Origin: SIG701 sp045577175
GTDB taxonomy: Bacteria; Bacillota; Clostridia; Oscillospirales; CAG-272
Length of the DNA stretch: 64,000 bases
Assembly (NCBI GenBank): GCA_045577175.1
Contig: JAZNHT010000023.1
Span: 51,377-115,376 of the forward strand
Reading direction: 5' to 3'
Shown: one piece after another, positions 58,731 through 64,000 of the stretch
How the letters are laid out: every line of letters begins with the position of its first letter
How positions within the stretch are numbered: position 1 is the stretch's first letter
Translations under genes and position numbers: made by a program
The notes under the pieces: generated by a model
Told to the model about the DNA's origin: nothing
The model's input: only the letters and a program-made list of their open reading frames with translations
The model's database searches: none

Positions 58731-60452
58731 TTATCCGCGCCACCCCGGGACAAAGGTGGACATATCTATACCATCCAGTGAAAGAACGCGGTAGAAATGC
58801 GGTGTATAAAATTCGGGCACGGGTGTATGTGCGGGTTTGCCCGCCGTATGGACGATCGTTCTGTCGCGGCAGCCGTCATGGCAGTAATTGAAGAAGCTGA
58901 AGCTCTTCGCGCCGAGCGCACGCAGATTGCTGAGCCATTCGATACGCTGCTCGGCATTACCGCCGCTGGGGTTCATACCTGCAAAAAATTCTACGCCGTA
59001 TTTTTCGGCGATTTCCGCAAACCTCGGCGTACCGTCCTTTACGCGGTTCCAATCTCCCCAGAAGCAGCGCTTCACGATGAAGTCCTCGGTGAGCATATCC
59101 TTGTATTTCTCAAGATCGATGAGCCCGTCCTCACCGAGAGAATCCCCGAGCACCTCAAAATGATCCATCGCTTCGGCGCAGAAGTGGTCGATCAGTCCCT
59201 CCTTACAGAGCATTTCAATATCGACGCTCATGCGCTTTGCCGCCTCGGGGGAGAAGCCGGTGATCACATTGATCGGGATATGTCTGCCCATCTCTGCATC
59301 CAGTTCGGTATGCAGCTCTCGCACAAACATGGCAAAAAATTCACACCAAATCCCCGTCAGTCGCGGATCGTCCAGCGGTACGCGGCATGCGTCAAGTCCG
59401 TCATAACGGCGGGCAAATTCGTCGAGCACGGGTTTTTCAAAGCCCATAATCGCACCGCGGTGGGTAATCAGAGACACGCCGTCATAGCCGCGCTTAACCG
59501 CGCGCTTGATATAATCGATCGCATAGCGGCGCACCTCGGGATATGCGTAGGAGGCAATCGGCGTTACACGTCCGTCGCGCGTATGCACATAATACGCGGG
59601 ATTTTTGATAATCGAGTAGAACATCAGAGGCGTCCACGGCTGGGTATTTCTTGCCATAGACACGCGAAATCCTGCGTACAGCTTGACACCCATACCGTGC
59701 ATCAGATCAAGCCTTGCCTTAACGATGTCATCCATCATCGCCGCAGCCTTGCGGTTCTCATTATTATAGCGGATCGTGCGGTAATCGAGGGCGCGGTCAC
59801 GCTCGTCATACGCCGCCTCATCATGGTAATCGTCCATGATCTCCTGCGTGCAGATTTTTGCATCCGTATCCTTGACGGTGTAGTTCAGAAGAAGCATATC
59901 CTCCATCGAAGCGGTACCGATCAAGTGATTCGTATCGTTGTCGAAGTGGACGTGGAGATTTCTCGGACGGTCGGGACTGACGTACTCCTTGTATGCGGCG
60001 ATTTCCTCCTCCGTCATCGGCACGAAGCGGAGCCATGAAAGCATGGTAATGCGCTCGTTTCTGTGATGCTTATGGACGATAATCTCACGGTCGGTCAGAT
60101 CGGCACAGCACCAGAAAATCTCCTCCATAGATTCATTACGCCACCATATTGTTTTCGGCGAATTTGCGGTATTGTTGATGATGGTGAAATGCTTTTCGTT
60201 ATCAAACTTCACATGCAGGGAAAATCCGCCGTCTATACGGTTGGACGCGATGAAAATCTTGTACCAGCCGGTGAGTTTTGGCTGAAGGATCAGATCCTTC
60301 GGAAATCCGATCTCCGTCGTGATGAGGGCGTTGCCCTTCACACGTCCTGCCTCGTACTGCATGATGCCCCACACATCATCACGCTGAATCTCGTGTATAT
60401 CCTCTTGATTTTTGACGATCTCATTCAAATTCGAAAACAGAATACCTTCCAT
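58731..60452 (-). CDS. Array copy C: TIM-barrel glycoside-hydrolase-like paralogue
   Basis: 573 aa, last gene of unit A-B-C. ATG 60452 (MEGILFSNLNEIVKNQEDI) has AAAGGAG 10 nt upstream, 20 bp after the stop of copy B. Motifs: GWYKIFIASNRIDGGFSLHV, FWCCADLTDREIIVHKHHR, WLRFVPMTEEEIAAYKEY, RNLHVHFDNDTN, LYAGFRVSMA, TRDGRVTPIASYAYPEVRR, GYDGVSLITHRGAIMGFEKP, HIPINVITGFSPE, HFCAEAMDHFE (Glu), YGVEFFAGMNPSGGN and FSFFNYCHDGCRD. It keeps every motif in its common form, so it is a good reference copy. It ends STFVPGWRG. Confidence 0.88.
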   Translation of the reverse strand: MEGILFSNLNEIVKNQEDIHEIQRDDVWGIMQYEAGRVKGNALITTEIGFPKDLILQPKLTGWYKIFIASNRIDGGFSLHVKFDNEKHFTIINNTANSPKTIWWRNESMEEIFWCCADLTDREIIVHKHHRNERITMLSWLRFVPMTEEEIAAYKEYVSPDRPRNLHVHFDNDTNHLIGTASMEDMLLLNYTVKDTDAKICTQEIMDDYHDEAAYDERDRALDYRTIRYNNENRKAAAMMDDIVKARLDLMHGMGVKLYAGFRVSMARNTQPWTPLMFYSIIKNPAYYVHTRDGRVTPIASYAYPEVRRYAIDYIKRAVKRGYDGVSLITHRGAIMGFEKPVLDEFARRYDGLDACRVPLDDPRLTGIWCEFFAMFVRELHTELDAEMGRHIPINVITGFSPEAAKRMSVDIEMLCKEGLIDHFCAEAMDHFEVLGDSLGEDGLIDLEKYKDMLTEDFIVKRCFWGDWNRVKDGTPRFAEIAEKYGVEFFAGMNPSGGNAEQRIEWLSNLRALGAKSFSFFNYCHDGCRDRTIVHTAGKPAHTPVPEFYTPHFYRVLSLDGIDMSTFVPGWRG

Positions 60453-60472
60453 AGTAGGTTGCTCCTTTCTCT

Positions 60473-62209
60473 TTACGTGCGTGAAACGGTTGAATTGTAT
60501 GTAGAAATATCGACCCCGCCAAGGCTTAAAACACGGTAGAAATGCGGTGTATAGAATTCGGGGTAGTTCTTCTCTCGTCCCGTCTTAACCGCATAAACGA
60601 TCGGGCGGATACGGGCTCCGTCATGACAGAAGTTGAAAAACGAGAAGTTCTCCGCACCGAGCTCGCGCAGTTGATTGATTCGCTCGATACGCTTCGGCGC
60701 GGTAACAAAACCGTTCGGGCTCATGCCCGCGAAAAACTCAACGCCGTATTTCTTGGAAATCTCCGCAAATTTCGGTATGCCGTCATTCAAGCGATCCCGG
60801 TTGTCCCAGTAGATGCGTCCGACAACAATGGATTTTTTCAGAACCTCTTTGTATTTCTCAAGATCAATCAGTCCGTCCTCATCCATGCAGGAAGCGGTGT
60901 GCGCCTCGTACATATCCATCGCCTCGGCACAGAAGTGGTCGATCACACCTGCTTTACAAAGCATTTCAATATCGACACCGAGATGTCTCGAGCACTCGGG
61001 AGAGAAGCCGGTGATTACGTTAATCGGAACGTGACGCCCCTCCTGCGCGTCCAGCTGATCGCGAAGATCGCGGACAAACTCGGTGAAAAACATCCCCCAT
61101 ACATCAAGCAAGCGAGAATCGTTCATCGGCAAACGGCGTGCATCCAGTCCGCCATGGCGGCGAGCCACCTCATCGACAACAGGCTGCTCAAACGCCATAT
61201 GAATACCTCGGTGGCAAATGAGCGACACACCGTCGTATCCGCGCGCGACTGCCCGTTTCAAGAAATCAATGGAATACTGCCGAACCTCGGGATAGACGTA
61301 GGAGAGTATCCCCGTCCGTCTGCCGTCACGCGTATAGCAGGAGTATTCGGGGTGCTTTTTCAAAAAGACATTCGAAAGAAGCGGCACATACGGCGGTGAG
61401 CCGGCAGCGACACTGGTTCTGTATCCTGCGTAGAGCTTAACGCCCAGCTTATGCATGAGATCGGCACGTTCCTTTACAATCTCGTCCATTCTCCGTGCGG
61501 CGGCACGGCACTCGCTGTTATAATGCAGTGTACGTGCCTGAAGCGCTCTGTCCGTCTCGTCATACGCCTCATCCTCGTAGACGTCATCCAAGCACTCCTG
61601 CGTACAGATCTTCGCATCCGAATCCTTTACGGTATAGTTAATCATGACCGTATCCTCTTCGGTAGCCGTGCCGTAATGATCGTTCGTGTCGTTATCATAA
61701 TGGACGTGCATGTTCCGTCTGCCGTCGGGCTTGACGTAGTCCTTATACTCCTCGACCTCCTCCTCCGTCATCGGAACGAAGCGAAGCCATACGAGCGTGG
61801 AAATGCTGTCGATATTGGATCTGTGCTTGCGAAGCCATATATCCCGTCCTGTCATATCCGCGCAGCACCAGAACTGCTCCTCGACTGTCTCGTTGGTGGA
61901 ATGTGCCTCCGGCGCAGTCTCGTAGCTGTCGTGGATGGTCATAAAGTGGTCTTCGTTATCAAGCTTCATCAGAAGCCAGAAATCGCCGACCATACGGATG
62001 GAGGATACGAAAATTTTGTGCCAGCCCGTAAGACGGGGCGCGAGCACAACGTCCTTCGGCGCACCCGTATAGGTTGTCATCAAGGCGTTACCCGAAACAG
62101 CCGCCGTCTCATACGGCATCACGCACCAGCGATCCTCTGAAGGTCTGTTGCTGATTGCGTCGGGATTCTTGACGATTTCATTCAGATTCGAAAACACGAT
62201 TCCTTCCAT
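60473..62209 (-). CDS. Array copy B: TIM-barrel glycoside-hydrolase-like paralogue
   Basis: 578 aa, middle gene of unit A-B-C. ATG 62209 (MEGIVFSNLNEIVKNPDAI) has AAAGGAG 8 nt upstream, 15 bp after the stop of copy A. Motifs: GWHKIFVSSIRMVGDFWLLM, FWCCADMTGRDIWLRKHRS, RNMHVHYDNDTN, LYAGYRTSV, TRDGRRTGILSYVYPEVRQ, GYDGVSLICHRGIHMAFEQP, HVPINVITGFSPE, HFCAEAMDMYE (Glu), YGVEFFAGMSPN and FSFFNFCHDGARI. The last residues (STYNSTVSRT) do not match the WRG end of the others, as if the final codons were replaced. It is otherwise intact. Confidence 0.87.
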   Translation of the reverse strand: MEGIVFSNLNEIVKNPDAISNRPSEDRWCVMPYETAAVSGNALMTTYTGAPKDVVLAPRLTGWHKIFVSSIRMVGDFWLLMKLDNEDHFMTIHDSYETAPEAHSTNETVEEQFWCCADMTGRDIWLRKHRSNIDSISTLVWLRFVPMTEEEVEEYKDYVKPDGRRNMHVHYDNDTNDHYGTATEEDTVMINYTVKDSDAKICTQECLDDVYEDEAYDETDRALQARTLHYNSECRAAARRMDEIVKERADLMHKLGVKLYAGYRTSVAAGSPPYVPLLSNVFLKKHPEYSCYTRDGRRTGILSYVYPEVRQYSIDFLKRAVARGYDGVSLICHRGIHMAFEQPVVDEVARRHGGLDARRLPMNDSRLLDVWGMFFTEFVRDLRDQLDAQEGRHVPINVITGFSPECSRHLGVDIEMLCKAGVIDHFCAEAMDMYEAHTASCMDEDGLIDLEKYKEVLKKSIVVGRIYWDNRDRLNDGIPKFAEISKKYGVEFFAGMSPNGFVTAPKRIERINQLRELGAENFSFFNFCHDGARIRPIVYAVKTGREKNYPEFYTPHFYRVLSLGGVDISTYNSTVSRT

Positions 62210-62224
62210 GGTTCGTCTCCTTTC

Positions 62225-63922
62225 TTAACCGCGCCAGCTCGGAATGAAGGTGGACATATCCGTACCGTCATACGAGAGCACACGGTAGAACGTGGGGGTG
62301 TAATATGCGGGGAATTGCGCCCTGTCGCCGATTTGCTTCATAGCGTGCAGAAGCGTTCTGTTAAAGCAGATTCCCGAGAAATTGCTGACGGCGAAATTCT
62401 GCACACCGTCGGCGAAAAGTCGGCTCATCCAGCCATGGCGATCTTTTGCATTCACGCCTGCCGGTGTCGTGCCGCAGAAAAATTCCTTCCCGTATTTCGC
62501 GCCGATCTCCGCAAACTGCTTTGCGCCCTCGCTGATCTTTGCCAAATCGCGCTCGGCGGCACGGTGGACGGTAAACGTCTTTTCCAGAACGGCTTTGTAT
62601 TTCAAAAGATCGATGCGTCCGTCCTCACCGATGCAGTCCTCGATATGCTTCTCGGAAAACTCCATCGACTCGGCAGTGAAATGATCGACCAGTCCCTCTT
62701 TCAGGAGTGCTTCGACATCGACCCCCATTCTCACGGACGTTTCGGGAGTGACGCCTGTCACGACATGGATCGGAACGGAAATCTCCGCCTTCAGCTCGCG
62801 CACAAATTCGGTAAAATAGGAGCACCAGATCGCCGTCAGACGGGGATCCGTCATCGGAACGGTGCGTGCAACCTCGCCGTACCGGCGGAAAAATTCATCC
62901 AGCACGGGCTGTTCAAAGGCACTGCGGATTCCTTGGTGGGCAATCAGCGTCACGCCATCGTAGCCGCGGTTCACGGCACGCTTGACCGTATCGATCGCAT
63001 ACCGACGCACCTCCGGATAGGCAAAGGAAGCAATCGTGGTCTGCCTTCCGTCACGCGTGTAGCACATATATTCGGGATGATCCTTGATAAACTTCCAGCA
63101 AAGCGGCGGCGCAAACGGCGGTGCGGTCAGCGCGAGGTGCGCGGTGTATCCGGCATAGAGCGAAGCACCGAGCCCGTGGACGTAATCCGCACGGAGCTTC
63201 ACAATTTCGTCCATATTGGCAGACGCCTTGCGGCACGCCTCATTAAAGACCGTTTCAGGTTCTATAAGCGGTCTGTCATCGCCCTCGTATTTCTCCTCGC
63301 AAACGTCATCCTGTATTTCCTGCGTGCAGATTCTGACATCGGTATCCTTGAGAACTCTGTAAAAGCGCAGGATTCTCTCCTCGGTATCCGTACCGGCAGT
63401 TACGTTGGTTTCGTTTCCGAGCACGATGTGCAGATTCTGTCTGCGGCTTGTATACGCCTTATACGCTTCGACCTCTTCCTCCGTCATCGGAACGAAGCGA
63501 AGCCATGCAAGCATGGGAATGGTATTGTTCTCCTTTTCCTTGCGCAAAACGATCTCACGGTTTGTCAGATCCGCACAGCACCAGAAAAGCTCCTCAAACG
63601 ATTCCCCGGGATGCCATCCGGAAAGCGGCGGAAAGCCGCTGTTTTTGATGTGCGTGAAGTTTTCCTCATTATCAAATTTCACCGTTAACCAGATACCGCG
63701 ATGCAGTCTGGAGGAGGCAATGTAGACCTTATGCCAGCCTGCAAGATTTGGCTGAAGAATGACATCGGCAGGATGTCCGAAATCCGCGGCGACAAGTCCC
63801 TTTCCGAAGAAGTCGCCCGTTTCGTAACCCATAATGCCCCAGCGATCGCTTTTCTGAATCACGCTTGTGACCTCGGGATTTTTTACGATTTCATCAAGAT
63901 TGGATATAAGGATTCCTTCCAT
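62225..63922 (-). CDS. Array copy A: most divergent TIM-barrel glycoside-hydrolase-like paralogue
   Basis: 565 aa, first gene of unit A-B-C. ATG 63922 (MEGILISNLDEIVKNPEV) has AGGAG about 11 nt upstream and a complete promoter at the window edge; the longer frame starting TTG at the edge is not needed. Motifs: GWHKVYIASSRLHRGIWLTV, FWCCADLTNREIVLRKEKE, QNLHIVLGNETN (lacks the His and Asp of RNLHVHFDND), LYAGYTAHLA, TRDGRQTTIASFAYPEVRR, GYDGVTLIAHQGIRSAFEQP (HQG at 329-331 instead of HRG), PIHVVTGVTPE, HFTAESMEFSE (Glu418) and YGKEFFCGTTPAG. The DARRVPMDDPR segment is reduced to ARTVPMTDPR. It ends STFIPSWRG. Confidence 0.86.
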   Translation of the reverse strand: MEGILISNLDEIVKNPEVTSVIQKSDRWGIMGYETGDFFGKGLVAADFGHPADVILQPNLAGWHKVYIASSRLHRGIWLTVKFDNEENFTHIKNSGFPPLSGWHPGESFEELFWCCADLTNREIVLRKEKENNTIPMLAWLRFVPMTEEEVEAYKAYTSRRQNLHIVLGNETNVTAGTDTEERILRFYRVLKDTDVRICTQEIQDDVCEEKYEGDDRPLIEPETVFNEACRKASANMDEIVKLRADYVHGLGASLYAGYTAHLALTAPPFAPPLCWKFIKDHPEYMCYTRDGRQTTIASFAYPEVRRYAIDTVKRAVNRGYDGVTLIAHQGIRSAFEQPVLDEFFRRYGEVARTVPMTDPRLTAIWCSYFTEFVRELKAEISVPIHVVTGVTPETSVRMGVDVEALLKEGLVDHFTAESMEFSEKHIEDCIGEDGRIDLLKYKAVLEKTFTVHRAAERDLAKISEGAKQFAEIGAKYGKEFFCGTTPAGVNAKDRHGWMSRLFADGVQNFAVSNFSGICFNRTLLHAMKQIGDRAQFPAYYTPTFYRVLSYDGTDMSTFIPSWRG

Positions 63923-63971
63923 CTTTTTTCTCTCTCCTGTCATGGTAAAAATCGGTATAAGCCATACACAA

Positions 63972-64000
63972 AGTATATAGAAAATTGCGAAAAGAAACAA
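63972..64000 (-). promoter_or_regulatory. Sigma-A promoter of array unit A-B-C (at window edge)
   Basis: On minus: TTGTTT (64000-63995), 17-bp spacer, TATACT (63977-63972). The -35 box ends exactly at the last base of the window. Confidence 0.6.

Noticed and set aside
51238..63688. Long plus-strand frames opposite the seven-gene array, up to about 750 codons
   Set aside because: They recur in the same relative phase opposite each paralogue, as expected for antisense shadows of one repeated codon pattern. They have no good ribosome binding sites or domains.

Overview
The window is chromosomal DNA of a spore-forming Clostridia member (Bacillota), probably a gut or rumen organism of moderate to high GC. 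The evidence is the set of sporulation genes (ylbJ, yqfC, yqfD and a SpoIIQ-like M23 protein), the low-GC Gram-positive order yqfC-yqfD-phoH-ybeY-era-recO, a Cheo-type LexA box, a GTP-type PEP carboxykinase, strong AGGAGG ribosome binding sites, and sigma-A promoters with 17-bp spacers (the -35 hexamer TTGATT recurs). I saw no rRNA, tRNA, CRISPR array, prophage or complete insertion sequence.

Layout. 1-7.2 kb: two tandem, very large, surface-anchored sialidase-like (Asp-box) proteins; the first is cut by the window edge. 7.3-16.9 kb: an unrecognised 207-aa protein, a SpoIIQ-like M23 protein, a GHL10-type lipoprotein, a DUF554 protein, an OmpR/HisKA two-component pair, a fused ABC exporter and a 56-aa membrane peptide. 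16.9-23.6 kb (minus strand): two tandem esterases, a zinc-ribbon lipoprotein, a SpoU-type methyltransferase, prfB, a small Cys-rich protein and ylbJ. 23.6-34.1 kb (plus strand): yqfC, yqfD, phoH, ybeY, era, recO, mutS2, a sugar isomerase-like TIM barrel, a CapA-like lipoprotein and an amidase lipoprotein. 34.2-39.1 kb: an AEC transporter, a 26-codon ORF, a PRPP synthetase, argS and a YebC protein. 39.1-44.0 kb (minus strand): a four-gene K+ uptake operon, trkA-trkH-ktrB-ktrA. 44.1-51.2 kb: ABM and VOC proteins behind lexA, pckG, a TetR/ABC-2 operon, and an AT-richer XRE gene bracketed by two palindromic repeat elements.

51.4-63.9 kb is the most unusual region. It holds seven tandem paralogous genes of about 565-578 codons, all on the minus strand, nearly gapless inside operons and without signal peptides. 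Each starts M(E/D)GI(V/L)xSNLxE(I/L)VKN and appears to combine a beta-rich N-terminal domain with a C-terminal (beta/alpha)8 barrel resembling glycoside-hydrolase-like folds. They fall into three transcription units with visible promoters and terminators (copies A-B-C, D, E-F-G; lettered here in transcription order). Differences at putative barrel active-site positions (Glu or Asp after strand 5, HRG or HQG after strand 3) suggest diversified specificities or partly degenerate copies. Their substrate cannot be read from sequence.

The rest is mostly housekeeping. The ribosome and RNA cluster (phoH, ybeY, era) sits with repair genes (recO, mutS2). lexA has two candidate operators around its promoter and may be co-transcribed with a VOC/ABM pair. 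The lipoproteins, amidase, M23 protein and large sialidase-like proteins form the envelope and surface part.
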